A DNA stretch of 36,368 nucleotides, taken from positions 1 through 36,368 of the forward strand of contig WQZC01000004.1 in the NCBI GenBank assembly GCA_009780925.1, written 5' to 3'. This document shows positions 29,644-36,368 of this stretch, piece after piece (the first letter of the stretch is position 1; each line of letters begins with the position of its first letter). The stretch comes from Actinomycetes bacterium (GTDB taxonomy: Bacteria; Actinomycetota; Actinomycetes; Mycobacteriales; Jatrophihabitantaceae). Under the pieces are notes generated by a model, which was not told where the DNA came from, searched no databases, and saw only the letters and a list, made by a program, of their open reading frames with translations. The position numbers were made by a program, and so were the translations under genes.

Positions 29644-30690
29644 CTAACTGGTGTTGCTTGGTGTTACCGGTGTCCGGTTTCCCGTGATGAACCTCTCCAG
29701 GGTCAGCGCGGCATGGCTGTCGGCGTCGAGGCTGCTGTCGTGGGTAAACAGTTGGTTGAGCCGGTCGGCGCGGGTTTGGTCCGGCGCAATCCAGGCCACG
29801 CGCGGGAAGGTGCGTTGGCTGGCTTGTTCGATGCCGGTGCGCCGGTATGCCTCGTATACGGCGGTCTTTCGGCTGACCGCGCTCAGCGATTCGCTGCCCA
29901 TGTCGATCTCAACGAACCACAACCGTTCGAACTGCGATCCGGTCGCGGCAGTGCGGGCGAAACCGTCTGGTTTCAAGGTCTCGGCCGCGCCGTAGCGGCC
30001 CAGGAAGGACCGCCAGCAGCCCGGTTCGGGAGTAAAGCTGAGCAGATCAAGTCGGCCAGCCTGCCAGCTCTCGTGGAGCTGGACGAAGGTTTCGACCACG
30101 GCCAGCCGGTGGTTCAGCGTGAACAAGGCGGGCGGCTGGCCGGGGCGCACATGCGGCCGGGTTGGCAGTGGCGTCGACAACTGCAGGCCGAACCAGCCGC
30201 TGCCTGGTGACGGGACGGCAGACAACCGCCAGCCGCCGGGGGTGAGGAACCAGACCCCTGGGGTGGATCCGCCGGTGATGCCGCCGACCCGGCGCGGCAG
30301 ATGATCGATCAGACCGGTCTCACGTAACCGGCGGAGCACCTTCTTGGCCGCTTGCGCCTGCCCGATCACGCTGGCCCGGTCAGCGAAGACTACCCGCTGC
30401 AACTGGGCCGTGGTCGCGGTCTGGAAGACCGCTAGCAGTCTGAGCACGTCACGGTGCCGCTCGGTCAATGCCAGATTGATGCGGTTCAGCTGATTGCGGC
30501 TCAGCCGCAGGGTCGCCGCCGTCCCCATGCCCGCAGCCCGGTTTCCCGCTGCCGGCCCGGCACCCGCCGCCACCGGCGCGGAAGGTAAGGCACTGCCAGA
30601 CAGGCAGTGTTTCTCGTCGCTTAACCCACCAGATTCGCCACCGTCTGGGGGCTTCATCTGGCTGGCGGCGGTCCTACCGATGGTCCTCAT
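29644..30690 (-). CDS. Replication-relaxation family protein
   Basis: This 348-residue protein is of the Replic_Relax type found on mobile actinobacterial DNA. A winged-helix segment lies at about residues 75-150 (LTERHRDVLRLLAVFQTATTAQLQRVVF, ...KVLRRLRETGLIDHLPRR, GVWFLTPGG). A nuclease-like C-terminal half follows, with the pattern LKPDGFARTA...WFVEIDMGSESLSAVSRK, YEAYR and FPRVAWIAPD, where Asp/Glu/Lys are spaced as in PD-(D/E)XK enzymes. It probably recognises or nicks the transfer origin. The ATG at 30690 overlaps the ATPase stop by four bases. The first 55 residues are Gly/Ala-rich and look disordered. Confidence 0.87.
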   Translation of the reverse strand: MRTIGRTAASQMKPPDGGESGGLSDEKHCLSGSALPSAPVAAGAGPAAGNRAAGMGTAATLRLSRNQLNRINLALTERHRDVLRLLAVFQTATTAQLQRVVFADRASVIGQAQAAKKVLRRLRETGLIDHLPRRVGGITGGSTPGVWFLTPGGWRLSAVPSPGSGWFGLQLSTPLPTRPHVRPGQPPALFTLNHRLAVVETFVQLHESWQAGRLDLLSFTPEPGCWRSFLGRYGAAETLKPDGFARTAATGSQFERLWFVEIDMGSESLSAVSRKTAVYEAYRRTGIEQASQRTFPRVAWIAPDQTRADRLNQLFTHDSSLDADSHAALTLERFITGNRTPVTPSNTS

Positions 30691-32990
30691 GGCACCCTCC
30701 GCCGCAGCCCCACCTCAGTCGCTGCCCCGGCCGGTTCGGCCAGGGGAGTCGAGACCGCGAGTGCGCCGTCTGACGTGTCGGCCGGCAGTCCGCTCCAGGA
30801 CGCGAAGTCGGCCTCGATCTGCTCAGCTGGCACGCCGTAGCGGCGGGCTGACTGCTCACGCAGCTGGCGGGCACCGGCGGTAACCGGCGGCGGGGGCAGG
30901 GTGCGGCCGGATGCGAACGGCTGGGTCTGGCCGTGATCGAACAGGCTGGCGTAAACCTCGAACTGGCCCAGCGCCATGAAGTCTTCCGGTGTGAGGTCTT
31001 CCCCACCGCTGCTGCCGGGACGACGGACCGCGCTCTTGGCGAAGACGGTGGCGTCGTCACGGCCGGTCTGGAACACCACCCGGGAGCGGCAGTTGGTCAG
31101 TACCGCCTCCCGCACAGTGTCGCCGAGCTGGCCGAGGTACTGGTTGGCCAGCGTCCAACCCACCGCGTAGGAACGCGAAGTAGCCAGGGCATCGGCAACG
31201 TCTCCGCCTAGACGCAGGAACTTCTGCACCTCATCCAGATAGATCGATACCGGCGTGCGCTGCTCGGGCGGGATCGCGGCCTGTTCCCGCGCGGCGTCCC
31301 ACAGTTGGCTGGTGACCAGCGAACCGATTAGCTCGCCGCCTTCATCGCCCAGCGTGTGGACCGGCAGTGGTACCAGCAGAATCCGGTGCTTGGTGAAGAC
31401 ATCCCGCACGTCGAACTTCGGCCTGGCCTGACCGAGGACCCGGCGAATCGAAGGTTTCATGACGACCGCCCGCAGCTTGTTCATCAGCGGCGCGGTAATC
31501 GTGGCGCGGACCGGGTCTTTGTAGGATTCGTAATCGGCCCAGAACCGCCCCAACTCGATATCCCCCGCCACCCGCGCGACCCGGGGCCGACGGAACGCCG
31601 GATTGGTCAATAGCGTCGGGATCTGGACCAGCGATGCGTCCGGCTGGGCCGCCAGCGTCAGCAGGCAGGCGTTCAGAATGTCTGCGCTGCGCACGCCCAG
31701 GCTGTCGCCAAACATTTCGCGAAAGATCGAGTACACCGAGTCGGCTCTCAGTTCCGGTGACCGCGCCGCCCCACCGACGGCGGTGTTGAGCGGATTCAGC
31801 CCGACGATGCCGTCAGCCCGCAGCGGGTCGAACACCACCACGTCATCAGCGCGCGACGCCGGAATTCGTTCCAGGATGTCTTGCACCAGATCGCCCTTCG
31901 GCTCGATCACCACCACGCCGCGACCGGCCGCGATGTCGTGCAGCACCAGGTTTAACGCCAGCACGCTCTTACCGCCGCCGGTCGGGCCGACCAGATAGGT
32001 GTGCCGCAGCAGCGCGGCAGTCGAGCGCAGCAACGGCGCCCCGGCGCAGGCCGGCGCGGTTGCCACCCCGACCAGCGCGTGATCGGCATCCGGCCGGCCT
32101 GGTTTGCCGGGCACGGGCAGCGAACGCGGGTGCAGCGGCGTCAAGCCGGGCAGCTCGTGTTCCCCAACCGGAACGACAGCCAGCGCGGCAGCTTCGGCAA
32201 TATTCAGCCGCAGTGCCGGCCGGCCGGGCAAGGTGACTTCCTGGCCAGCGCCAAACGCTGCCGGCGTGTCCGGACGCAGACGCAACGACAGGCCGGGTGA
32301 TTCCAGACGCTTGAGCGCCCCCAGCAGCCACATCGCCAATTGCTGCCGCCGGGCCGGGCTGTCCGCGCTGACCCCCAGCCGTGCCGCGGCGGTGAATCCC
32401 GGCAAAGAGATCTTGGCCGCCAACGCGCCCCGGGCTTCCGCGTCAAGCTTGCCTTTCGGGTTGCCGGCCGGATAACCGACCAGAGCCCGGCGTAGCGGCA
32501 CCGGTGCGCTGGCGTCGCTGCCGACCACTGACCCGGCCAGTCGAGGACCGAGCAGCAGTTGCAGCGCCAGTTCCTCGCCGGGTCGCCGCGCCTGGTCCAG
32601 CGCGGCCAGGATCGCGGCGCTGCTGATCTCCAGCACGCTGGTATCCAGCGGCCGGCTCTTAGTCGAGATAGCCAGCCGGCGGACTGTGGCCAGCGGCGGT
32701 CTGGCCAACACCGGATCGGTCTTCAACGCCGTGACCCCGAGCAGCCGCACCACCCCAGCCAGCTTCGCCGACTCAACACCCAGCAGGTAACGCGTCCGGC
32801 GAACCGGCGCTCCGGTCACCGCTGACGGATCCGGCTCGACGCGGCGGCGGACCTCCAGCACAACTAACGGCGCCGCCGGATCATCGGCCAGGGCGCGAAA
32901 ACTCTGCGTCGCCGCCTCGGCAGTCAGCGGCCGCGGGAAGACGAGCTCCCGCCAAGCTAACACGTGTGGCTTCGTGAATAGTTCAAACAT
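30687..32990 (-). CDS. Type IV coupling ATPase (VirD4/TraG-like)
   Basis: This 767-residue DNA-translocating ATPase links the relaxosome to a secretion channel. Walker A is GPTGGGKSVLALN (about residue 335) and Walker B is VSIYLDEVQKFL. VVIEPKGDLVQDIL, GLNPLN and WTLANQYLGQL are characteristic of the TraD/VirD4/HerA-like family. The N-terminal third (about 1-300) is a less conserved domain with no clear membrane helices, as in the actinobacterial group that uses membrane-free couplers. The ATG at 32990 follows GAAAGGAGGAG. The stop overlaps the relaxation gene, so the two work as a pair. Confidence 0.92.
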   Translation of the reverse strand: MFELFTKPHVLAWRELVFPRPLTAEAATQSFRALADDPAAPLVVLEVRRRVEPDPSAVTGAPVRRTRYLLGVESAKLAGVVRLLGVTALKTDPVLARPPLATVRRLAISTKSRPLDTSVLEISSAAILAALDQARRPGEELALQLLLGPRLAGSVVGSDASAPVPLRRALVGYPAGNPKGKLDAEARGALAAKISLPGFTAAARLGVSADSPARRQQLAMWLLGALKRLESPGLSLRLRPDTPAAFGAGQEVTLPGRPALRLNIAEAAALAVVPVGEHELPGLTPLHPRSLPVPGKPGRPDADHALVGVATAPACAGAPLLRSTAALLRHTYLVGPTGGGKSVLALNLVLHDIAAGRGVVVIEPKGDLVQDILERIPASRADDVVVFDPLRADGIVGLNPLNTAVGGAARSPELRADSVYSIFREMFGDSLGVRSADILNACLLTLAAQPDASLVQIPTLLTNPAFRRPRVARVAGDIELGRFWADYESYKDPVRATITAPLMNKLRAVVMKPSIRRVLGQARPKFDVRDVFTKHRILLVPLPVHTLGDEGGELIGSLVTSQLWDAAREQAAIPPEQRTPVSIYLDEVQKFLRLGGDVADALATSRSYAVGWTLANQYLGQLGDTVREAVLTNCRSRVVFQTGRDDATVFAKSAVRRPGSSGGEDLTPEDFMALGQFEVYASLFDHGQTQPFASGRTLPPPPVTAGARQLREQSARRYGVPAEQIEADFASWSGLPADTSDGALAVSTPLAEPAGAATEVGLRRRVP

Positions 32991-33007
32991 TCAGGCTCCT
33001 CCTTTCT

Positions 33008-33092
33008 ACGGTTACCGTGATAAATACTTGGTTGATTAAGCGGGCGGTGCCGGTCGCCGCAGCTGGCCAGAAGCGACGGCCAGCACCACCCG
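33008..33092 (-). other. Hairpin leader before the coupling ATPase gene
   Basis: Arms CGGGCGGTGCCGGTCGC (33041-33057) and 33073-33092 form an imperfect long stem directly after the upstream stop. A small inverted repeat ACGGT-T-ACCGT (33008-33018) follows closer to the ribosome site. The layout matches other intergenic gaps of this operon. Confidence 0.45.
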
Positions 33093-33099
33093 TGGGACG

Positions 33100-33561
33100 T
33101 CATTCCTGCGGTAGGCGCACAACTTTCATAAACGCATGCGCCGGGTACTTCAACACGACAGTGACATAGTCGTGCTCAAGAATGCGCCGGACCGCTTTCT
33201 CGTGCTCCAGGAGGAATTCAGATAACACCATCGACAGGCCGCCCCGCTCTGTCCAGGCGTATTCCAGTTCGGTGTCGCCGAAGCAGAAATCGGTGAAGCT
33301 CGACCACTGTTCGGTGTCTGACGCCGCGAAGCTGGTCTCTTGTCCGAGGTACGGCTGCGCTAGCGGTAGACGGTCGGACCAGTAGACGCTCCGTTCAACC
33401 GGTTCGCCTCGCTCGGCACAGATCCGGCATTCCCACTGCCTGACATCCCGGTGGCGGACGGCCGCGAATGACTGGCTGATCGTCTCGAACAGCAAGTCGA
33501 AAGCCGCCGTGTGCTTAGGCGCACGGGCGGGCCGCTTACTCGCGTTATGGATGATTTTCAT
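33100..33561 (-). CDS. Hypothetical protein of the element
   Basis: This 153-residue protein matches no family I recognise. A basic start (MKIIHNASKRPARAPKH) leads into AAFDLLFETISQSFAAV. A single CRIC motif (WECRICAERGE) might bind metal but has no second pair. The middle is aromatic and acidic (WSSFTDFCFGDTELEYAW) and the end is EKAVRRILEHDYVTVVLKYP. The ATG at 33561 has an AAAGGAGGG ribosome site and the shared structured leader. It sits between the small ArdA-like genes and the transfer genes. Confidence 0.75.
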   Translation of the reverse strand: MKIIHNASKRPARAPKHTAAFDLLFETISQSFAAVRHRDVRQWECRICAERGEPVERSVYWSDRLPLAQPYLGQETSFAASDTEQWSSFTDFCFGDTELEYAWTERGGLSMVLSEFLLEHEKAVRRILEHDYVTVVLKYPAHAFMKVVRLPQE

Positions 33562-33661
33562 TCATCCCTCCTTTCCTGAGGTTGAGTTAACTGTCCGGTG
33601 ACCTTGCGGTACGCCCGGTCTGATCCCCGCCACGTTCGGTGACATACGGGGCAGCGGCGGG
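33562..33661 (-). promoter_or_regulatory. Structured intergenic leader, copy A
   Basis: Read on the minus strand: a CCCGCC/GGCGGG hairpin (33626-33631, 33656-33661), ATCAGACCGG (ending at 33615), a loop, CACCGG, CTCAACCTCAG, GAAAGGAGG and the start codon. Copies B and C have the same order. The remaining 33662-33772 shows no supported gene. Confidence 0.6.
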
Positions 33662-33772
33662 AAGTTTTTGCTTGTGTCATAGCTCGATAGGCGGTGTCCC
33701 CGTCCGCTTCTACCAGCCGGCTCGCGGTTGACGGGCTGGCCAGTGGTTGGCGGGCGGGGCACCGGGGCGCTG

Positions 33773-34225
33773 TCAGGAGTGAGTTAGCGACGGCCAACAG
33801 TGCTGGAACAGGTAATACCTGCCATAGGCATGCACAATGGCGTAGCCGCCCGGCTCCAAGCGCCAGGACACCACGCTCGCCGAAGCAGGAGCAGATGTCT
33901 GATCCTGACTGGTCAGCGCATCGCTGAGTGTGGGTCTGGCATTCCGGTTTGCAACCCTGGCCGCGCTGTCTTGACTGTCGAACGACCCGAGATATGACGC
34001 ACGGAAATTCTCGTAGATTTCTTCGGCGTCCAGGCCGGGGCCGTCCACATAGTCGAGATACACGAACAGGGCGTTATCCGGGTTGCAAACCGTTGACTGC
34101 AGCCGTCGCGCGCCTTCCTGGTTCAGCATCATCACCCACGACCGGTAGCCTGCGCGACCGGGCGGCAACTTGCGGGTGAGCGGGGGCGGCGCTGCCACCG
34201 CCTGACTTGTGTTCTGATCAGTCAT
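33773..34225 (-). CDS. Small accessory protein with ArdA-C-terminal-like pattern
   Basis: This 150-residue protein is of unknown function. Residues of about 70-100 read YLDYVDGPGLDAEEIYENF then RASYLGSFDSQDSAARVA, which parallels ArdA FTSAYASEYDSAEDYA. The C-terminus SWRLEPGGYAIVHAYGRYYLFQH parallels the ArdA end. The N-terminal 35 residues are Pro/Ala-rich, and the middle linker is Ser/Ala/Gln-rich. It has the same architecture as the proteins at 34394-34849 and 28878-29306. The ATG at 34225 has GAAAGGAGGG and structured leader copy B. An antirestriction role is an inference. Confidence 0.75.
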   Translation of the reverse strand: MTDQNTSQAVAAPPPLTRKLPPGRAGYRSWVMMLNQEGARRLQSTVCNPDNALFVYLDYVDGPGLDAEEIYENFRASYLGSFDSQDSAARVANRNARPTLSDALTSQDQTSAPASASVVSWRLEPGGYAIVHAYGRYYLFQHCWPSLTHS

Positions 34226-34308
34226 CTTTTCCCTCCTTTCGGATTAGTTGACGTTCCCGGTGCTGACTGATAGCGCCGGTCTGACACCCGTCACTGGTGG
34301 GTGACGGG
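34226..34308 (-). promoter_or_regulatory. Structured intergenic leader, copy B
   Basis: On the minus strand a perfect CCCGTCAC-6nt-GTGACGGG hairpin (34287-34308), then GTCAGACCGG, a loop, CACCGG, GTCAACTAATCC, GAAAGGAGGG and the ATG at 34225. CCGGCGCT and AGCACCGG can pair (one G-U). The rest of the gap to 34393 shows no gene but has further short inverted repeats. Confidence 0.65.
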
Positions 34309-34393
34309 AAGCCGGGGAATTCTTGGTGGTGCTCCCGCCCCCTGTGAGTTGCGCAGGCGCTGACCCGCTGGCGGGCGGGAGCACCGGCGGGTG

Positions 34394-34849
34394 CTACTTA
34401 GCGGGCGGTGTCGAACCAGTCACCTTGCGGTAGAGGTAATACGTACCCGCCGCACGCAGGATGTCGTAACTGGTCGCCGCTTCACGCCGGAATTTCGCTA
34501 TCTCGTTCGGAGTAGCTGCTGACAGGCGTGCCGGTGAACTGCCCAGATACCAGACCGCGACGTCCGTGACCGCTGACTTGCACGCCTCATACAGGTTGCC
34601 GTAGCTGCCGCGATAGTCGATATAGAAGAGGTCGACGATCTCACTGACATCGAATTCGCGGCCGTCCGGGTCGCCCAGGTATTTGACGTACACCGCCAGC
34701 GCCCGCGGACTGAACAGACGGTTGATAACTGCCGCATCCAGCCGCGCTATGGGACTGGCGGCGACGAGCTGCAGACGTTCACCGATCTCCCGCGCTGATG
34801 CCCTCCGGGCATGAAGCAGCGGGTATTTTGGTGCACTCTTTCCAGTCAT
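34394..34849 (-). CDS. Small accessory protein with ArdA-C-terminal-like pattern
   Basis: This 151-residue protein is of unknown function. The central region reads ALAVYVKYLGDPDGREFDVS, EIVDLFYIDYRGSYGNLYEA, and the end is SYDILRAAGTYYLYRK. These segments line up with the protein at 33773-34225 (LFVYLDYVDGPGLDAEEI, FRASYLGSFDSQ, YAIVHAYGRYYLFQH), so the two look like diverged paralogues. The pattern recalls ArdA's C-terminal domain. The start is basic. The ATG at 34849 has GAAAGGAGG and structured leader copy C. Confidence 0.75.
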   Translation of the reverse strand: MTGKSAPKYPLLHARRASAREIGERLQLVAASPIARLDAAVINRLFSPRALAVYVKYLGDPDGREFDVSEIVDLFYIDYRGSYGNLYEACKSAVTDVAVWYLGSSPARLSAATPNEIAKFRREAATSYDILRAAGTYYLYRKVTGSTPPAK

Positions 34850-34940
34850 AGTTTCCTCCTTTCGGGATTAGTTGATATTCCGGTGTTCGACTGTGTAGCA
34901 CCGGTCTGGCATCCACCGCCTGACTGATGTGGTTCGTGAT
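34850..34940 (-). promoter_or_regulatory. Structured intergenic leader, copy C
   Basis: On the minus strand: CTGATCACG...CATCAG (weak hairpin), GCCAGACCGG, a loop, CACCGG, ATCAACTAATCCC, GAAAGGAGG, ATG. CCGGTG and CACCGG pair perfectly; the pairing bases differ from copy B but complementarity is kept. Confidence 0.65.
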
Positions 34941-35212
34941 CAGTCCAGCGGCGGGATGATTTGGTGCGGGCCTTGTTCGCGCCTGGCTTGGTTGATGTGC
35001 CGCGGTTTTGTGGGCGGGCGTCCTCCGGGCCGGCGCCGGTCAGCTGACCGGTTCTCCGGCTGCGCGTAATGCTGTTCGAGGTCGCGGGCCAACGCGATCA
35101 AAGCCAGGGCAAGTTGTCGTTTGTCGATCTCTGACTCCGGACGTCGGATCACTTCGATGCGCACCCGCTTGACGGCTTGCGGCCGGCCAGGTCTGCGGTT
35201 CCGTCTCGGCAT
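34940..35212 (-). CDS. Small basic hypothetical protein
   Basis: This 90-residue protein is rich in Arg, Lys and Pro. The N-terminal RPQAVKRVRIEVIRRPESEI leads into a helix KRQLALALIALARDLEQHY, followed by a Pro/Arg-rich tail. The RVRIEV-x-R-x(n)-LALALIALA layout resembles small proteins often seen in actinobacterial elements; no function is known. The ATG at 35212 has a GGAAGGAG ribosome site. It lies downstream of the methyltransferase in the same operon. Confidence 0.72.
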   Translation of the reverse strand: MPRRNRRPGRPQAVKRVRIEVIRRPESEIDKRQLALALIALARDLEQHYAQPENRSADRRRPGGRPPTKPRHINQARREQGPHQIIPPLD

Positions 35213-35324
35213 CAGTTGCTCCTTCCTGCCAAAGTTGCGGTGGCTTGTGGTACTCGTTCCGATTGGCGGTCGGCCAACGCCCAGGCAGGCGGCGGTGACC
35301 GGCTGAGCAGTCGGCTAATGAAGC

Positions 35325-35876
35325 TCATTTCGGCGGCCGACCCTTCGCCGAGCCAATGCCGGCGAAAGACAGGTCAGAATCGATCTCATTGCCCCACGCA
35401 TCCCAGCCCCGGCGGGGCCGGCGCGCGAACAATTCGACATACGGGCCGGGTGAGCAGCGCTCAATGATGTCGTAGAGTTCCTCGGGCTTGTGGGAGTGGT
35501 CCTGGCGGATGGCGAACAGCCAGTTCGGCTGATTGCGCACCAGCACCGGCGCTTTACCTTTGGTGGCGAAGATCAGCTGCTCGGTGCAGTTGCGTAGGTA
35601 ATGGCCCAGCCCGAGTCGCGGTTTGAGCCAGGTCAGCAGGCTGCGCGGGGTGAAGCCCCAGGCCCGCACCACCGCATAGGCCTGTTCCAGCGCGGCGTTG
35701 GTGGTCCACAGCCACAGATGCGCGTCCGGCTCGGCGAGGTCAGCGACCGGCAGGGCTGTGATCGCCGCGATGTCCATCAGCGGGTAATGCCGGCTCGCAC
35801 CCCGGTCGCCGGCTTGCTGGATGTCCCAGGGCGGGTCCGCCAGAATCGTGTGGTAACGCTTCGGGCTGCTACTCAT
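35325..35876 (-). CDS. MT-A70-family adenine methyltransferase
   Basis: This 183-residue methyltransferase shows the MT-A70 signature DPPWDIQ (catalytic DPPW) at about residues 14-20. RHYPLMDIAAI, LWLWTTNAALEQA, NCTEQLIFATKGK and HSHKPEELYDIIERCSPGP follow, with ELFARR and GWDAWGNE at the end. Family members on phages and mobile elements methylate adenine N6 in DNA and can shield it from restriction, fitting an element that also encodes ArdA. The ATG at 35876 overlaps the upstream stop by four bases. No matching endonuclease is seen, so it is probably an orphan. Confidence 0.92.
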   Translation of the reverse strand: MSSSPKRYHTILADPPWDIQQAGDRGASRHYPLMDIAAITALPVADLAEPDAHLWLWTTNAALEQAYAVVRAWGFTPRSLLTWLKPRLGLGHYLRNCTEQLIFATKGKAPVLVRNQPNWLFAIRQDHSHKPEELYDIIERCSPGPYVELFARRPRRGWDAWGNEIDSDLSFAGIGSAKGRPPK

Positions 35877-36368
35877 AGCGGCTGGCTCCTACCGGGTTTC
35901 GATGTGTGGTGTTTCGCCACCTGGTTCAGGTCGGTGATGTCGCGGAAGAACGCGGCCTGGCGTGCACCAGCGGGCAGCTGTTCGCCAGCCACCGGCACCA
36001 CGCGGGCACCCAAGCGGTTGACCCGGGTGCCAGAGACCGATTCGGGTCCGGGCAGCCGGTCGGTCCGGTGCACCACCAGCCAGTCGTTGTGACAGATCGC
36101 CAAATGCGCCAGCAGCCGGTGGAAGCCGCTGTGCCGGCTGGCCGGGGTGTCGGCGAAGGTGGCCTCGATCCGACGGTGCAGCATCCGCCGGGCGTAAGTC
36201 CGGCAGGCGTAACCCTGCGTCAACAGTGCCAGACCGGGCCGTTTGGCCCGGTCGTCGGCGGTGACTGACAAGTAGGCCAACGCCGTGGCCGGGTCACACG
36301 AAGCGCACTGATCCGGCTGGGGATTGACCGACGGCAATACCTTCGACCGGCCGCGCGCTGACCGTCGC
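35873..36368 (-). CDS. Degenerate resolvase-like protein, 5' end uncertain or outside window
   Basis: The frame is open to the right edge; the only internal candidate start is a TTG at 36337. The protein resembles a serine-recombinase catalytic domain: ALAYLSVTADDRAKRP, LLTQGYACRTYARRML, DTPASRHSGFHRLLAHL and WLVVHRTDRLPG. These line up with YLRVSDPKQ, SLPAQRKSCLRKAEQLG, GRETEHRLEFQKMLARI and VIVHKLSRLAR of the recombinase at 23199-25241. The nucleophile position is Thr (SVT for RVS) and some Arg residues are lost, so it is probably not an active recombinase. It has no recombinase or zinc-ribbon domain. It overlaps the methyltransferase gene. Confidence 0.7.
   Translation of the reverse strand, partial: RRSARGRSKVLPSVNPQPDQCASCDPATALAYLSVTADDRAKRPGLALLTQGYACRTYARRMLHRRIEATFADTPASRHSGFHRLLAHLAICHNDWLVVHRTDRLPGPESVSGTRVNRLGARVVPVAGEQLPAGARQAAFFRDITDLNQVAKHHTSKPGRSQPL

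Larger units (their letters stand above)
23199..36368. mobile_element. Integrative mobilizable element with two integration modules, right end outside window
   Basis: Right of tRNA-Leu all genes run on the minus strand and are of mobile type: serine recombinase, tyrosine integrase and excisionase, ArdA, ribbon-helix-helix protein, replication-relaxation protein, coupling ATPase, DNA methyltransferase and small unknowns. An AT-rich control segment (about 27085-27660) and GAAAGGAG-type ribosome sites set it apart from the flanking chromosome. It has DNA-processing and coupling functions but no visible mating-pair genes in the window, so it is called mobilizable rather than conjugative. No copy of the tRNA-Leu 3' end was seen further right, so the far junction must be beyond the edge. 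Confidence 0.85.

Noticed and set aside
33558-33797. Minus-strand frame of 79 codons with a CPVCHRTW segment
   Set aside because: It covers structured leader copy A and overlaps the end of the neighbouring gene; it has no GAAAGGAG site of its own, and the matching gaps B and C have no such frame.

Overview
The window is high-GC DNA from an actinobacterium. The evidence is the block pdtaR-like regulator / polA / rpsA / coaE, a Gly-Cys-Val tRNA cluster, several start codons that sit 6-8 nt behind a -10 box (leaderless style), and frequent GTG starts. The left edge carries an [FeFe]-hydrogenase next to a glycyl-radical enzyme and its activase, which points to a fermentative, at least facultatively anaerobic lifestyle. 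No genus can be named from the sequence alone.

Region 1 (1-4873) is the anaerobic module: the C-terminal part of a multi-cluster [FeFe]-hydrogenase, a short radical-SAM activase without the usual ferredoxin insert, and an 810-residue glycyl-radical enzyme with a Cys-x-Glu active site. Region 2 (4887-14568) is mixed chromosomal content: a DUF4143 ATPase, a phosphotriesterase-like hydrolase, a RelE/XRE toxin-antitoxin pair, a HAD hydrolase, peptidase T, a DUF2510/scramblase-like protein, a metallo-beta-lactamase-fold hydrolase, and an Orn/Lys/Arg-decarboxylase-type PLP enzyme overlapping a GHMP kinase. Region 3 (14896-23242) is conserved core: three tRNAs, coaE, rpsA, a methyltransferase preceded by a 17-bp tandem array, polA, a GNAT acetyltransferase, an ANTAR response regulator and an unusual tRNA-Leu(CAA).

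Region 4 (about 23199-36368, running off the right edge) is an integrative mobilizable element with every gene on the minus strand. Starting at the tRNA-Leu it holds a large serine recombinase, then a tyrosine integrase and excisionase with what looks like a complete attP (a tRNA-Met 3' end flanked on both sides by the same 16-bp arm repeat), then a small AT-rich control region. Beyond that lies a long operon: ArdA, a ribbon-helix-helix protein, small accessory proteins, a replication-relaxation protein overlapping a VirD4/TraG-like coupling ATPase, more small proteins, an MT-A70 DNA methyltransferase and a degenerate resolvase-like protein.

The least explained parts are all in the element. 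(i) Two integration modules coexist, and the tyrosine attP appears unused, so the serine recombinase probably made the present insertion. (ii) Three intergenic gaps carry the same structured leader (hairpin, AGACCGG...CACCGG hairpin, CAACTAATCC-like box, GAAAGGAGG). (iii) Several of the small proteins share a pattern with the C-terminal part of ArdA and may form an anti-defence family. (iv) Two promoters share an identical -35 segment and a 16-bp spacer.
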